A stretch of 64,000 nucleotides of DNA from Sporosarcina ureae. GTDB taxonomy: Bacteria > Bacillota > Bacilli > Bacillales_A > Planococcaceae. The notes under the pieces were generated by a model that saw nothing but the letters and a program-made list of their open reading frames with translations, did not search any database and was not told where the DNA came from. The DNA lies in assembly GCF_002101375.1 (NCBI RefSeq), contig NZ_CP015207.1, forward strand, positions 434,001 through 498,000, read 5' to 3'. Positions 37,843-47,516 of this stretch are shown in pieces (within the stretch, counting starts at the first letter, position 1; every line of letters begins with the position of its first letter). Made by a program: the position numbers and the translations under genes.

Positions 37843-38643
37843 TTATTTGCCGAACATATTTTTGATCTTGCCGAAGAAACCAGCTTTACTTTTCTCCATC
37901 GTCATCAATGGCACAGACTCACCTAAGATACGTCGTGCAATGTTGCGATAACCAATTGCAGCTGGGTTTGTCGGGTCCATCACGACAGGTTCGCCTTTAT
38001 TTGAAGCAGAAATAACATTTTGATCATCCATCACGATACCTAATAAATCAATCGATAAATGCGTCGTGATTTCATTGACATCCAATGTTTCGCCACTTTC
38101 CATCATACCGCTTCTAATACGGTTAATAATCAATTTCGGCGGTTCAAGTTCTTCTTCAGCTTCAAGCAGTCCAATAATACGGTCTGCGTCACGCACAGCG
38201 GAAATCTCTGGAGTGGTTACGACAATCGCGCGGTCCGCACCAGAAATCGCATTTTTGAACCCTTGCTCAATTCCTGCTGGGCAGTCAATCAAGACGTAAT
38301 CATAATCCTGTTTTAATTCTAAAACTAGCTTCTTCATCTGTTCCGGATTCACGGCACTCTTATCAGTCGTCTGTGCTGCTGGCAGCAAGAACAATCGATC
38401 CTCGAAACGTTTATCTTTCACAAGAGCTTGATGTACTTTACAACGCTCTTCCACCACATCGACCAAATCATAAATGATCCGATTTTCTAAGCCGAGAATT
38501 ACGTCCAAGTTACGCAGACCGATATCTGTATCGATTAAACACACTTTTTTTCCTTGTAACGCAAGAGCGGTACCAAGATTGGCTGACGTTGTTGTTTTTC
38601 CAACGCCACCTTTACCAGAAGTAATGACAATTGCTTCTCCCAA
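37843..38643 (-). CDS. minD: Septum site-determining ATPase MinD
   Basis: Membrane-binding ATPase of 266 aa that positions the MinC division inhibitor at the poles. The deviant Walker A is GKGGVGKTT (about 10-18) and the C-terminal amphipathic anchor is KAGFFGKIKNMFGK. The start is TTG at 38643, 8 nt after AGGGAGG; the product then begins MGEAIVITSG as in other Bacillales. minC ends 1 nt before. Confidence 0.97.
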   Translation of the reverse strand: MGEAIVITSGKGGVGKTTTSANLGTALALQGKKVCLIDTDIGLRNLDVILGLENRIIYDLVDVVEERCKVHQALVKDKRFEDRLFLLPAAQTTDKSAVNPEQMKKLVLELKQDYDYVLIDCPAGIEQGFKNAISGADRAIVVTTPEISAVRDADRIIGLLEAEEELEPPKLIINRIRSGMMESGETLDVNEITTHLSIDLLGIVMDDQNVISASNKGEPVVMDPTNPAAIGYRNIARRILGESVPLMTMEKSKAGFFGKIKNMFGK

Positions 38644-38644
38644 A

Positions 38645-39316
38645 TTATATACCTCCCTTAAATGTAGCAAGGTCCGGACGTAAATATCGGAGCTCCTGAA
38701 GACGGTCTATCGCAATCTGCCCATTCTTTTGAAGATACGCACATTCCATTTCAGGTTGCTCAGAAAGAATCGTCAATTCGTCGGTCATGATTTCGATCTT
38801 ATCCGCAATTTTCAGATGCGTCGCCTCCAGCCAAGATGCAGCAATGACTGCATCTTTATTGCCTTGTGCTCCCGCATGTGCAATGCCTTTTACACGACCC
38901 AGTACATAGATACTACCGCCTGCAATGACTTGCGCACTCTGATTCACATCACCGATAATGACCAAATCGCCATCAGCCTTTACGACCTGACCCGATCGAA
39001 CGATTCCTATATAGGTTTCGGACTGCTTCTCGATCAACTTTCTCTCACACTCTTTTAACGAAATGACGTCACTATGTACCTTCGAAACTCGCAAATGAGG
39101 AGAAGTATGAATGACCGATTGAATCTTGTTCATGTCTTTCTCGTCACAATAACGATGCCCCAGATGCAACTGTACTTCAGACACACCTTCAAGTACGCTG
39201 CTCTGCACTTTTTCTTTCAACTCACTTAGCAATTCGGTAAATGCACAATGGTCATCCAATCGTAAGACTAAGCCGTCTTTTGTTCCTTTTATCGTTATCA
39301 ACTGTGATTTCGTCAC
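38645..39316 (-). CDS. minC: Septum site-determining protein MinC
   Basis: Inhibitor of FtsZ polymerisation, 223 aa. The N-terminal domain (about 1-100) binds FtsZ; the C-terminal beta-helix (about 105-215, VVKADGDLVIIGDVNQSAQVIAGGSIYVLG, in part) binds MinD. It is followed directly by minD and preceded by mreD in the conserved order. Confidence 0.97.
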   Translation of the reverse strand: MTKSQLITIKGTKDGLVLRLDDHCAFTELLSELKEKVQSSVLEGVSEVQLHLGHRYCDEKDMNKIQSVIHTSPHLRVSKVHSDVISLKECERKLIEKQSETYIGIVRSGQVVKADGDLVIIGDVNQSAQVIAGGSIYVLGRVKGIAHAGAQGNKDAVIAASWLEATHLKIADKIEIMTDELTILSEQPEMECAYLQKNGQIAIDRLQELRYLRPDLATFKGGI

Positions 39317-39335
39317 CTACATCACCTCACAATAC

Positions 39336-39857
39336 TTAAAAACCTGCTTGTTTTTGAAAAAATCTTTTCTCTGTAATCTGTTTGAATAGATAGCCGAACA
39401 TCACGATAAATAATGAATTCGCAATCATTGTCGGAACGAGTCGACTCGTGAAGAATTCGCCAAAATCAATAGACGTTAACGCAATCACACTAGCAAAAAA
39501 GTACGACAACAATTCCAGTACCACAATCATTACTACTGATAATACCATAACCGTCACGGTATGACGCTCAATTTGTCGAATTATTAATGCCGCAACGTAA
39601 CAAATCAGCGGATACATGAATGTGTATAATCCAATAATATCAATATGATACATATCATACAACAGTCCGAGGACAAATCCGTAAATAATCGCTCGCTTGC
39701 TATTATAATACGTCGCAATAAAAATTAAATAGACAATTAAGAACCTAGGCACCATGACATATAGATCACCTTTTATTTCAATCGGTGAAAACAGACTGAA
39801 AATAGGTTCCAAGAAAAATAACAGAATAGCAATTAAAGGAATGATGAATCGGATCAT
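39336..39857 (-). CDS. mreD: Rod shape-determining protein MreD
   Basis: Integral membrane protein of 173 aa with five to six hydrophobic helices, part of the elongasome with MreB and MreC. The RAIIYGFVLGLLYDMYHIDIIGLYTFMYPL region is characteristic of MreD as read in pieces. It overlaps the end of mreC by 4 nt, so translational coupling is likely. Confidence 0.92.
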   Translation of the reverse strand: MIRFIIPLIAILLFFLEPIFSLFSPIEIKGDLYVMVPRFLIVYLIFIATYYNSKRAIIYGFVLGLLYDMYHIDIIGLYTFMYPLICYVAALIIRQIERHTVTVMVLSVVMIVVLELLSYFFASVIALTSIDFGEFFTSRLVPTMIANSLFIVMFGYLFKQITEKRFFQKQAGF

Positions 39858-40747
39858 GACTCATCGTCTCCTTTAGTATCTGCGGAGTTGCCCCCGTCAG
39901 TCCCATCGACAACCGTCATGGTACGCTTTGCAATCATCACATGATCTAGTCGTGAGAAAGTAGCTGCTGGTTTTATATAGGCCAGTTTCGTCAGACCATA
40001 ATCATCCGTGGAAACTTCGGTTACTTCCCCTATTAAAATACCTTTAGGGAAGATTCCTCCGAGACCAGAAGATATCACTTGCATCCCTTTTTTTACATTG
40101 AAGCTCGAATCTAGCCGCTTCATGATCAACTGTCCCGCAGTCCGATCGTATCCTTCGATCAAACCGAACATTTCTTCTTCGCCAACTACCATAGCCGCCA
40201 CACGGAAATCGCTGTTTTCAGTCGAAATCAATTCGACTGTGGACGTGAATGGAGTCGACAAAATGACTTTCCCGATCAGACCTTGCGCCGTCATGACCGC
40301 CATATTGACGTCCACTCCAGATGTCGTTCCTTTGTCGATGATGATCTTCTCTTCCCATTGATCGGGATTGCGTGAGATCACCGTGGATTGAATCGGCTCA
40401 AATGCGCGCAGATCTTCTTGCTTATCAATGATTCCCCGCAATTTCACATTATTTGCTTTGACATCCACTAACTCCGCTTGCATGGCGGCATACGTTTCCA
40501 GACGCTCTTTTAATCGTTTGTTTTCTTCGTATGTATTAAGCATCGTATCAATATTTTCAATCAGTCCCGTTACAAAGTGGGCTGGTTTCGTAACAAGCGA
40601 CTGCCCGAAACCTACGACATCCTTCACTGCTTGTTCCGGTACATTTGCATGATCTCGGTCGCGAAGTGAAAATGCAATTAATGCCACAAGGACGATTACT
40701 CCTATTAATAAAATGATTAATCGTTTATTGGAAAAAAAACGCGGCAT
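39854..40747 (-). CDS. mreC: Rod shape-determining protein MreC
   Basis: Single-span outer-face scaffold of the elongasome, 297 aa. An N-terminal helix (about 8-27) is followed by a coiled coil (about 65-110, YEENKRLKERLETYAAM) and a beta-rich domain (about 120-275) with VVDKGTTSGVDVNMAV-type (IIDKGTTSGVDVNMAV) repeats. It lies 24 nt after mreB. Confidence 0.96.
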   Translation of the reverse strand: MPRFFSNKRLIILLIGVIVLVALIAFSLRDRDHANVPEQAVKDVVGFGQSLVTKPAHFVTGLIENIDTMLNTYEENKRLKERLETYAAMQAELVDVKANNVKLRGIIDKQEDLRAFEPIQSTVISRNPDQWEEKIIIDKGTTSGVDVNMAVMTAQGLIGKVILSTPFTSTVELISTENSDFRVAAMVVGEEEMFGLIEGYDRTAGQLIMKRLDSSFNVKKGMQVISSGLGGIFPKGILIGEVTEVSTDDYGLTKLAYIKPAATFSRLDHVMIAKRTMTVVDGTDGGNSADTKGDDES

Positions 40748-40771
40748 TGCCTACATCTCCTCCAATTTATA

Positions 40772-41785
40772 TTATGATTGAATTCTCTTAATGAGCTCTA
40801 AATTATCCAACGCCTTGCCCGTTCCAATTACAACACAGTCAAGTGTGTTTTCTGCTACGAATGCAGGCATTTTTGTTTCTTCGGAAATTGCTTTATCGAG
40901 GTTACGAAGTAATGATCCGCCACCCGTTAAGACTATTCCACGCTCCATCACATCGGATGCCAATTCAGGTGGTGTCTGCTCAAGTGTCTTTCTCATACCT
41001 TCAATAATCAAATCCATCGGTTCACGCAATGCTTTCGTGATTTCCTGCGAATTAACTTCCATCGTTTTTGGCAACCCTGTCAATAAGTCGCGACCGTGGA
41101 TGTCCATCTTTTCCGTCTTATCCAAATCAAACGCCGAACCAATTTGTATTTTGATATTTTCAGCAGTACGTTCACCGATCATCAATTTATATTCTTTACG
41201 GATATACGTTATGATAGCCGAATCCATGGAATCTCCACCTACACGGATCGAAGTACTCGTCACGATGCCGCCTAGAGAAATGATGGCCACTTCCGTCGTA
41301 CCTCCACCTATATCGACGACCATACTGCCGGTTGGTTCCCACACTGGCAAATCCGCGCCAATTGCAGCCGCAAAAGGTTCTTCGATCGTATACGCTGCTT
41401 TCGCTCCCGCTTGTTGTGCAGCATCAATCACCGCGCGTTGCTCAACGGATGTAATCCCATATGGCACACAAACCATGACAGTCGGCTTCGTCCAGGAAGT
41501 TCCTGTTGATTTTAACGCTTCTTTTAAATAATGACGAATCATGGCAGTTGTTGTTTCAAAATCTGCAATAACCCCTTCTCGCATCGGGCGAATAGCCACG
41601 ACTGAACTCGGTGTCCGACCGATCATTGCATGGGCTTTACTGCCTACCTCTACGATTTCACCAGTCGTCGTATTTTTTGCTACGACGGAAGGTTCCCTTA
41701 GCACAATACCTTTATCCTTAATGAAAACTAGAGTATTGGCTGTCCCCAAGTCAATTCCTACGTTTCTTGATCTGAAACCAAACAA
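40772..41785 (-). CDS. mreB: Actin-like rod shape protein MreB
   Basis: Bacterial actin of 337 aa that guides lateral wall synthesis. Motifs include [12 protein letters not shown] (phosphate 1, about 10-21), [17 protein letters not shown] (phosphate 2, about 158-174) and the adenosine site near [11 protein letters not shown]. It is the first of mreBCD and is separated from radC by a terminator, so it has its own promoter in 41790-41895. Confidence 0.98.
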   Translation of the reverse strand: MFGFRSRNVGIDLGTANTLVFIKDKGIVLREPSVVAKNTTTGEIVEVGSKAHAMIGRTPSSVVAIRPMREGVIADFETTTAMIRHYLKEALKSTGTSWTKPTVMVCVPYGITSVEQRAVIDAAQQAGAKAAYTIEEPFAAAIGADLPVWEPTGSMVVDIGGGTTEVAIISLGGIVTSTSIRVGGDSMDSAIITYIRKEYKLMIGERTAENIKIQIGSAFDLDKTEKMDIHGRDLLTGLPKTMEVNSQEITKALREPMDLIIEGMRKTLEQTPPELASDVMERGIVLTGGGSLLRNLDKAISEETKMPAFVAENTLDCVVIGTGKALDNLELIKRIQS

Positions 41786-41899
41786 GTCAATTCTCCCTTT
41801 CTATAAAACCATCATCGGTATTCTTAAAAGCATACACCACATTATAACGGAAAGGTAACTTAATTTACAGTGTCACCACGCCGGTTTGCAAAAAACATC

Positions 41900-41926
41900 G
41901 AAAAAGAGACTGATTTCCCAGTCTCT
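41900..41926 (-). terminator. Terminator downstream of radC
   Basis: A stem of GAGACTG and CAGTCTC around GGAAAT is followed by TTTTTC on the minus strand, between radC and mreB. Confidence 0.88.
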
Positions 41927-41954
41927 CCACTTTCTTGCGATAAATTTCATGCTT

Positions 41955-42653
41955 TTAGATGTAGCCTTTGTCTTTTAAACTAATGAATTTCTGATCACCG
42001 ATAATGATATGATCGAGCACATCCACGCCCATAATTTGACCTGCTTCCATCAGTCGTTTCGTTACTTCAATGTCTTCTCTTGAAGGTGTCGTGTCGCCAC
42101 TCGGATGATTATGGGAAATAATCATCGATGCGGCCGACCGTTTAAACGCTTCACGGAACACTTCGCGCGGATGTACGATGGAAGAATTCAAACTACCAAT
42201 GAAAATCGTCTGCTTATGTAGCACTTCATTTTTTACATTCAAAAATAATACCACGAAATGTTCCTGGTTCAACGACGACATATCCGTCATTAAATAATTC
42301 GCGGCATCTTCCGGTGAACGAATTTTATAACGTTCATGCGGGGCTGTCCGATACAAACGCTTGCCGAGTTCTGCTGCGGCTAATAACTGCACCGCCTTGG
42401 CTTCACCAATTCCTTTAATCTTCGTCATCTCATCCACTGTCAGCTCTTTCAAATCTTGCAAACGGTCAATCGTCGACAAGACACGGTTGGCAAGTACGAG
42501 AACAGACTCCGAGCGTGAGCCTGAGCGCAACAGAATCGCCATCAGCTCTTGATTGGATAAACTACTCGCCCCTTCCCGTATTAAACGCTCACGGGGTCTG
42601 TCAGCGATATGCACATCGCGGATCATCATTTGCGGGGCTAGATCAAGTGGCAT
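41955..42653 (-). CDS. radC: RadC family JAB-domain protein
   Basis: Protein of 232 aa with an N-terminal helix-hairpin-helix region (IKGIGEAKAVQLLAAAELG, about 81-99) and a C-terminal JAMM/JAB domain (about 105-225) carrying SHNHPSGDTTPSRED, the metal-binding motif. The old link to radiation repair is doubtful and the reaction is not settled. Its start overlaps the maf stop (TAATG). Confidence 0.96.
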   Translation of the reverse strand: MPLDLAPQMMIRDVHIADRPRERLIREGASSLSNQELMAILLRSGSRSESVLVLANRVLSTIDRLQDLKELTVDEMTKIKGIGEAKAVQLLAAAELGKRLYRTAPHERYKIRSPEDAANYLMTDMSSLNQEHFVVLFLNVKNEVLHKQTIFIGSLNSSIVHPREVFREAFKRSAASMIISHNHPSGDTTPSREDIEVTKRLMEAGQIMGVDVLDHIIIGDQKFISLKDKGYI

Positions 42654-43249
42654 TACGCATCACCTTCTAAAATCAGCAACCCTTCTTGACGCATACGATT
42701 GACTAGTTCACTGATCGGCAACCCTACAATGTTTTGATAATCGCCTACCATATTTTCTACAAACAGCATCCCTTGTGTTTGGATGCCGTATGCACCTGCT
42801 TTATCTGAAGCATCGCCTGATTTCACATAAGCATGAACAAGCTCTTCATCCAGCTTCCTAAATTTCACTTGAGACAAACCAGCAAATTGTATCTTCTTCT
42901 CGTTAGCAAGAATTGTCACGCCCGTAATCACTTCATGCAACTCTCCAGACAGCTCCATCAAGAAATCAATGGCTTGCGCGTCATCTTCAGGCTTCGGGAA
43001 TACTCTGCCTTCTCTAACAACAATCGTATCTGCGGCAATGACAATCTCTTCTTCTGATTCAAATACCGCGCGCGCCTTTTGCTCAGACAGACGGACCGCA
43101 TACTCATATGGCTCTTCTGGCGTAAACGGTAAATTCTCGTCTACTTCACTCGGTCTCACGGTGAAATCAATTCCTGCTAACTGCAATAGTTCTTTACGTC
43201 TCGGCGAAGAAGATGCGAGAACGATAGGTTTTAGACTGATAAATTTCAT
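42653..43249 (-). CDS. maf: Maf-family nucleotide pyrophosphatase
   Basis: House-cleaning nucleotide pyrophosphatase of 198 aa, active on dTTP/UTP or modified nucleotides in known relatives. The N-terminal LASSSPRRKELL (about 10-21), the DENLPF block and AADTIVV (about 72-78) are the family signatures. The ATG at 43249 begins MKFISLKPIVL and has AAGGGGG about 9 nt upstream. The order spoIIB-maf-radC-mreB is that of B. subtilis. Confidence 0.97.
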   Translation of the reverse strand: MKFISLKPIVLASSSPRRKELLQLAGIDFTVRPSEVDENLPFTPEEPYEYAVRLSEQKARAVFESEEEIVIAADTIVVREGRVFPKPEDDAQAIDFLMELSGELHEVITGVTILANEKKIQFAGLSQVKFRKLDEELVHAYVKSGDASDKAGAYGIQTQGMLFVENMVGDYQNIVGLPISELVNRMRQEGLLILEGDA

Positions 43250-43334
43250 TGGAACAACCCCCTTTTTCATAGTGTACGCTATTCTACGCGATTTGAAAAA
43301 AAGGTAAAATTCAATTCTTCCCCCTTATAATGGG

Positions 43335-43961
43335 TCAAAATTGAATTTTGAAGCATGGGTCTTGGTTCGTATAATGTGCCAATAGATGTAGTCTCGCGAC
43401 AGAGGAATCCTTCGTAAACGCAGTGATAGCAGTCACTTTCTTTGCAAAGTCTCCTTCGTTTTTCGCTTCTTTGCCATCCTTGGACAATTCAATTTTCGAT
43501 AGATCCTCCGCGAACAAGGCATTTTTCACCGATCCGGCATCTGCGGACTTACAAGTGCCAGGTACGACTGTGATTCTTTTCTTGAATGCGTCTTCGCCTT
43601 CCTTCAAAATCACATCACTTTCTTTCAACCAGACCGCTCCCCAGACGTAGAACTGCTCTCCCGCTGGCACGATAGCCGTACTCGCGAGACTCGGATTCTC
43701 CGCTACGAAATCCGCTGCTGCCTGCTGACTGGAAAACACGCCATGCTGTTTGACAAACATTGTCTCCCCGCCCTCTGTCGCGCCTCCCTTCTCCTCTGAT
43801 TTCGGCCCATTCGTCGCCACCGTCTCATTCGCCTTGTCCTCTTTCCCTCCCGTAGTCGATATCGTCAGCCCGATCACTAGTACTGCGACCAAACCGATCG
43901 CTACTCCTTGCACTAACGCCCGAATCACAATGTTCTTTGAATACGTCCTGCGGAAATTCAT
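43335..43961 (-). CDS. spoIIB: SPOR-domain protein, SpoIIB-like
   Basis: Membrane-anchored protein of 208 aa. A short cytoplasmic head (RRTYSKN) is followed by a helix (about 12-30) and a Gly/Glu/Lys-rich linker (about 35-65). The SPOR-like domain (about 66-125, MFVKQHGVFSSQQAAADFVAENPSLA, in part) should bind denuded septal peptidoglycan. In B. subtilis, spoIIB occupies this place and helps engulfment. The call rests on position and domain, because sequence likeness among SpoIIB proteins is low. Confidence 0.8.
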   Translation of the reverse strand: MNFRRTYSKNIVIRALVQGVAIGLVAVLVIGLTISTTGGKEDKANETVATNGPKSEEKGGATEGGETMFVKQHGVFSSQQAAADFVAENPSLASTAIVPAGEQFYVWGAVWLKESDVILKEGEDAFKKRITVVPGTCKSADAGSVKNALFAEDLSKIELSKDGKEAKNEGDFAKKVTAITAFTKDSSVARLHLLAHYTNQDPCFKIQF

Positions 43962-44004
43962 TCCATCACTCCACTAGTTTTCTTCCACCTTATCAAAATG
44001 AACG

Positions 44005-44034
44005 TAAAAAAAGACGAGACTGTTGTCGTCTCGT
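44005..44034 (-). terminator. Terminator downstream of the prepilin peptidase gene
   Basis: A stem of GACGAGAC and GTCTCGTC around GACAACA is followed by TTTTTTTAC on the minus strand. It ends the pilus operon before spoIIB. Confidence 0.93.
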
Positions 44035-44052
44035 CCATAAACATTTACCGAT

Positions 44053-44808
44053 TTAGTTCAACAAAGCTGTATACCAACTGACAAGCTGCGCGCCATAGAA
44101 ATAAGCAATGAGTGCAGCGACCGCAATCGAAGGACCGAATGGTACAGGTGTTTTACGTCCTTGCTTCGTCTTTTTTAAGAAGATCAGTCCGACAATCGCA
44201 CCTATTAGCGAAGCGAGAAACAGCGTGATTAACGTCTGCATCGTCCCGAGCACTAGGCCAATAACGAAAAATAATTTAATATCGCCACCGCCCATACCGC
44301 CATTCGACACGATCGCAATCATCAGCAACAAACCAAACCCCACTGCCGCTCCAAGCAAGCTATCCCACCAAGGCGACAGCGGACTGACAAAGCGCAAGAT
44401 GAAAATCGCAATACCAAACGGCAACAAAATTTTATTCGGAATCAACATATACTTTAAATCAGATACCGTTAAAATAACCAACATTGAAATAAATAGCAAT
44501 GCTATGACGAGTTCCCACTGAAATCCGAAGTGTAAGTACGCACAGACGAACAGCACACCCGTGATCAACTCCATAATGGGATAGAGAGCACTGATTTTCT
44601 CTTTACACCCTCGGCATTTCCCACGCAAAAACACGTAAGATAAAACCGGTACCAGATCCACTGCCGTCAAATTACGATCACACGTCGTACAGTGAGAAGG
44701 TGGCGACACGACGGATTCCTTCAACGGCACACGCATGCCGACGACGTTAAAGAACGAGCCAAACGTAATACCGTAAAGGAAGAAAAAACTACTATAAAGC
44801 CATTCCAT
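44053..44808 (-). CDS. comC: Prepilin peptidase (ComC/PilD family)
   Basis: Bifunctional leader peptidase and N-methyltransferase of 251 aa, which processes type IV prepilins. A cytoplasmic double CxxC site (CTTCDRN ... CRGCKEK, about 40-70), catalytic Asp residues in SDLKYMLIPN (about 115) and GGGDIKLF (about 173-180) and about seven membrane helices are visible. It is the last gene of the pilus locus. In B. subtilis the same place holds comC; here it serves a whole pil locus and possibly also a comG system elsewhere. Confidence 0.96.
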   Translation of the reverse strand: MEWLYSSFFFLYGITFGSFFNVVGMRVPLKESVVSPPSHCTTCDRNLTAVDLVPVLSYVFLRGKCRGCKEKISALYPIMELITGVLFVCAYLHFGFQWELVIALLFISMLVILTVSDLKYMLIPNKILLPFGIAIFILRFVSPLSPWWDSLLGAAVGFGLLLMIAIVSNGGMGGGDIKLFFVIGLVLGTMQTLITLFLASLIGAIVGLIFLKKTKQGRKTPVPFGPSIAVAALIAYFYGAQLVSWYTALLN

Positions 44809-44819
44809 GAATTGCCTCC

Positions 44820-45506
44820 TTACTCCGCTTTCTCAGTACCTGTCATTTTATTGATCGTTGTTGGATCGAATTTCGATGCAGGTGGCGGCGCATCTACTTT
44901 AGGTGCCTCATTTTGCAAATTGACAAGATCAGGACGGAAGTACGCATGCAATGAAATGACGACTTTCATTTCACCGATATCCGACTCCTCTTCCGTTTTC
45001 TCTGCAGTTGCTTCAAATTGAATCGCCTCTACATTTATCAATCGAATCATTTCTTCCATTTCGTAAATGAACGTATCGACTTGCTTGTATGTATCTGCAG
45101 CGAGTGTCACTTCCATCAAAACGGTTTCAAGATTTTGTACATGTTCAGGCAGTAGTTCTATATCGAATACTTCTTTAGAAAAATTAATTTCTTCTATTCG
45201 ACTATTGGACTTTACTTCCGCCTTCTCTAGACGAATCAGTAAAGCATCTTCTAACGGAATGACAGGCACGATTTTTTGAAGCGGTGCAGACGTTACGGTT
45301 TCATTTGAATCTCTATTTGCCAATTGTTTTTGTAATGAAAACAGCACATCACGTTCTGAAGCAAACTGGGTCGCCGTCTGATCCTTCATTTCTCTCGCTG
45401 GCAAGTAGACGTTCGTCACCGTGTAATAGACAAGCGCAATAAGGAAAATGGAAGCCAATACGACTAAACCGATTTCCATCTGTCGTTTAGATAGATATTT
45501 ATTCAA
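44820..45506 (-). CDS. pilO: PilO-like type IV pilus assembly protein
   Basis: Bitopic inner-membrane protein of about 228 aa: short N-terminal cytoplasmic part (NKYLSKRQMEI), one helix (about 13-32), a coiled-coil region (about 40-75) and a ferredoxin-like C-terminal domain (about 95-200). TTG at 45506 is preferred: AAGGAGG lies 8 nt upstream. It overlaps pilN by 8 nt. The identity rests on topology and gene order (pilM-pilN-pilO). Confidence 0.8.
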   Translation of the reverse strand: MNKYLSKRQMEIGLVVLASIFLIALVYYTVTNVYLPAREMKDQTATQFASERDVLFSLQKQLANRDSNETVTSAPLQKIVPVIPLEDALLIRLEKAEVKSNSRIEEINFSKEVFDIELLPEHVQNLETVLMEVTLAADTYKQVDTFIYEMEEMIRLINVEAIQFEATAEKTEEESDIGEMKVVISLHAYFRPDLVNLQNEAPKVDAPPPASKFDPTTINKMTGTEKAE

Positions 45507-46200
45507 CCGGATCGCCTCCTTCCGTATTCGCATCTATAGGAGGTTGCGATTCTTCAGGTGTAGGTTCTGCTTGCTCTTCTGCCGGAGCTTCCTCTTGTGG
45601 CTCTTCAATCGCATTTGGGTCTACTTCTGCATCTGTACTTGGGAGCGCACGGTCATCAACAAACTGAATGAAATAGGTAGCGAAATATCTAGGCAAGACA
45701 TTCTCCCGCTCACCGACGTCCAGTTTTTCCGTCTCAATCCCTTCAAACGTCGCATCAATTACTAACGACGAAGCTTTCAATCGGGTTAAATAGAGCGCAG
45801 ACTCCATCAAGTCATCAAACTGTACTTTCAATGTCACTTCGTTAGGTGCAGTGAAAGTTAGTTCTTGGAAAAACCCTCGATCAGGCAAGGCTTTCGCAAG
45901 ATCCTCTAATAGGGGTTGTGTTTTATATTGATGCCCTTTCAAGAACTCTACCGTCGCTGCTAATTGTTCTTTTTCCTGACCGAATGCAGATAAACGCATC
46001 TGGGACGTTATACTTTCTTGTTGTTTCTGTATTTCGTACGTGGATTGTTGCAACTTTTGAGCCTCATCATCATATTTTTGAGCGATGAAATAAAGCACAA
46101 TCCAGGTAAGGAAAGCGACTGAAAGAATCGCAACCGCTATCCAAAGAAAAGTAGCTTTCTCACGGATCTTTTCCGGCAGTAGATTTATATCAACTAACAT
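45499..46200 (-). CDS. pilN: PilN-like type IV pilus assembly protein
   Basis: Bitopic protein of 233 aa. It opens MLVDINLLPEKIREKA, the INLLP motif through which PilN binds PilM, then one membrane helix (about 17-39), a coiled coil (about 42-75) and a C-terminal domain. A Glu/Pro/Gln-rich tail (about 195-233) is unusual and may be exposed in the wall space. It lies 1 nt after pilM. Confidence 0.9.
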   Translation of the reverse strand: MLVDINLLPEKIREKATFLWIAVAILSVAFLTWIVLYFIAQKYDDEAQKLQQSTYEIQKQQESITSQMRLSAFGQEKEQLAATVEFLKGHQYKTQPLLEDLAKALPDRGFFQELTFTAPNEVTLKVQFDDLMESALYLTRLKASSLVIDATFEGIETEKLDVGERENVLPRYFATYFIQFVDDRALPSTDAEVDPNAIEEPQEEAPAEEQAEPTPEESQPPIDANTEGGDPVE

Positions 46201-46201
46201 A

Positions 46202-47194
46202 TTACACCTCTTCTTTCAGCGCTAGACCAATCACTCGGTGGTAATCCGCTGTAACCTCGGTTCCGTCCACACAACTAATCGGCTCTTTCACTAAGGGAAG
46301 TGCTTCGATTGCTAAACGTTCTCGTACCATCTGCAATAATTGTTCTTGTTGTGTATATGTACCATTCCACACTAGATGAGTAATAGTGGAATCATTCTCC
46401 GCCAAATTAAAGCGATAGAAGTTCGCTAACTTCTCGAGTTCCATGACAATTGTAAGTGGCTCAACCTGCCGCTCCAACTCTTCGCCCGTTGCCATGCTGA
46501 GCGGTACTTCCAGTTCCATCGAGCGAATGAACAACGGATAATGTGAATAGAAAATAGACACAGTCAGACTACGACCGTGCAAATCAGCAAGGAGAATATG
46601 TTCCGATCCCTCAAAGTGGTGCACATGATGTGCCAGACGATACAGGGAAAGCGGTGCAATATCCGCCACAACAGGCTCCAATTTCACTGACTTCAGCACT
46701 TCCTCATAGGTCTGCATAATACTTTCTTTAGACGCAATTAAAATCGCTTCATTCTGCAATTTATTAGCTGTATAAGGAACGACATCAAATACCGGATCGT
46801 CAAACGGCAAATAAATCGTCGAACCAATCTCGATAAAGAAATGGCTTTTCAGCTCTTCATCCTCCACCGTGTCGGGATACGCAACACGTCGGATGATGAC
46901 ATATGTATCGGGCGCAAGAAACGCCACGTCACGCTTTGCAAGACTCCAATCTTTCACAACCTCCGTCAGAACATCGCGGAGCTTGTCCTCTTCGGCTATT
47001 CGGCCGTCTTGGATGACGTGTTCCGGTAGCAGCATCTCTTTTGCAGTGTCTAGTACGATTGGATCTAGGGACTTTATTCGCACGTACCGAATTGCGTCGT
47101 CGTCAAGAGTTAATGAGTGGACACGCTTTTTTCGGCTGAGTGTAGGCATAGAAAGTTTGGAAAGCGGGCGTTTTAAATTGGATAATATAGACAT
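46202..47194 (-). CDS. pilM: PilM-like actin-fold pilus assembly protein
   Basis: Cytoplasmic actin-like protein of 330 aa that couples the motor to PilN. The DNA shows a PilM-type core: VVADIAPLSLYRLAHHV (about 186-202) and ILLADLHGRSLTVSIFY (about 213-229). The start at 47194 (MSILSNLKRPL) follows GGAAGGAG by 7 nt. A longer open frame to 47305 has no ribosome-binding site. Relative to model PilM, the N-terminal nucleotide-binding motif is weak, so ATP binding should not be assumed. Confidence 0.88.
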   Translation of the reverse strand: MSILSNLKRPLSKLSMPTLSRKKRVHSLTLDDDAIRYVRIKSLDPIVLDTAKEMLLPEHVIQDGRIAEEDKLRDVLTEVVKDWSLAKRDVAFLAPDTYVIIRRVAYPDTVEDEELKSHFFIEIGSTIYLPFDDPVFDVVPYTANKLQNEAILIASKESIMQTYEEVLKSVKLEPVVADIAPLSLYRLAHHVHHFEGSEHILLADLHGRSLTVSIFYSHYPLFIRSMELEVPLSMATGEELERQVEPLTIVMELEKLANFYRFNLAENDSTITHLVWNGTYTQQEQLLQMVRERLAIEALPLVKEPISCVDGTEVTADYHRVIGLALKEEV

Positions 47195-47451
47195 GAACGA
47201 ACTCCTTCCAGGCAAGCAAAAGCAAGGTGTGTAGTGATAATCTTCTAGCTTACAAGTTACAAGTAGTATAGCAAACGTTATTATAGAATGAAAGATTAGT
47301 AGCAAACGCCAAGAATATATTGCGCGATTTCAATTGCTAACTGAGATACCAGGCAAAGTACCACATTTTATAGTTCGAACTTTGTTAGATCTATCAATAT
47401 TTATGATCATTCGTATCAACTAATTAATTTTGTAATTAGACTTAAAAATTT
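47195..47451. other. Spacer between major pilin and pilM
   Basis: About 260 bp, AT-rich, with no ORF I can support. It presumably holds a promoter for pilM-pilN-pilO-comC, since the pilin terminator lies ahead of it. Confidence 0.5.
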
Positions 47452-47494
47452 CAAAAAGACTCTGAAGAGAATAATCTCTACAGAGCCTAGTCTT
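47452..47494 (-). terminator. Terminator downstream of the major pilin gene
   Basis: Minus-strand stem AGACTAGGCTCTGTAGAGA and TCTCTTCAGAGTCT around TTAT ends in TTTTTG. It lies about 20 nt after the pilin stop codon and may raise pilin mRNA stability or limit downstream expression. Confidence 0.88.
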
Positions 47495-47516
47495 TAATAT
47501 AATCTAAAACTATTTA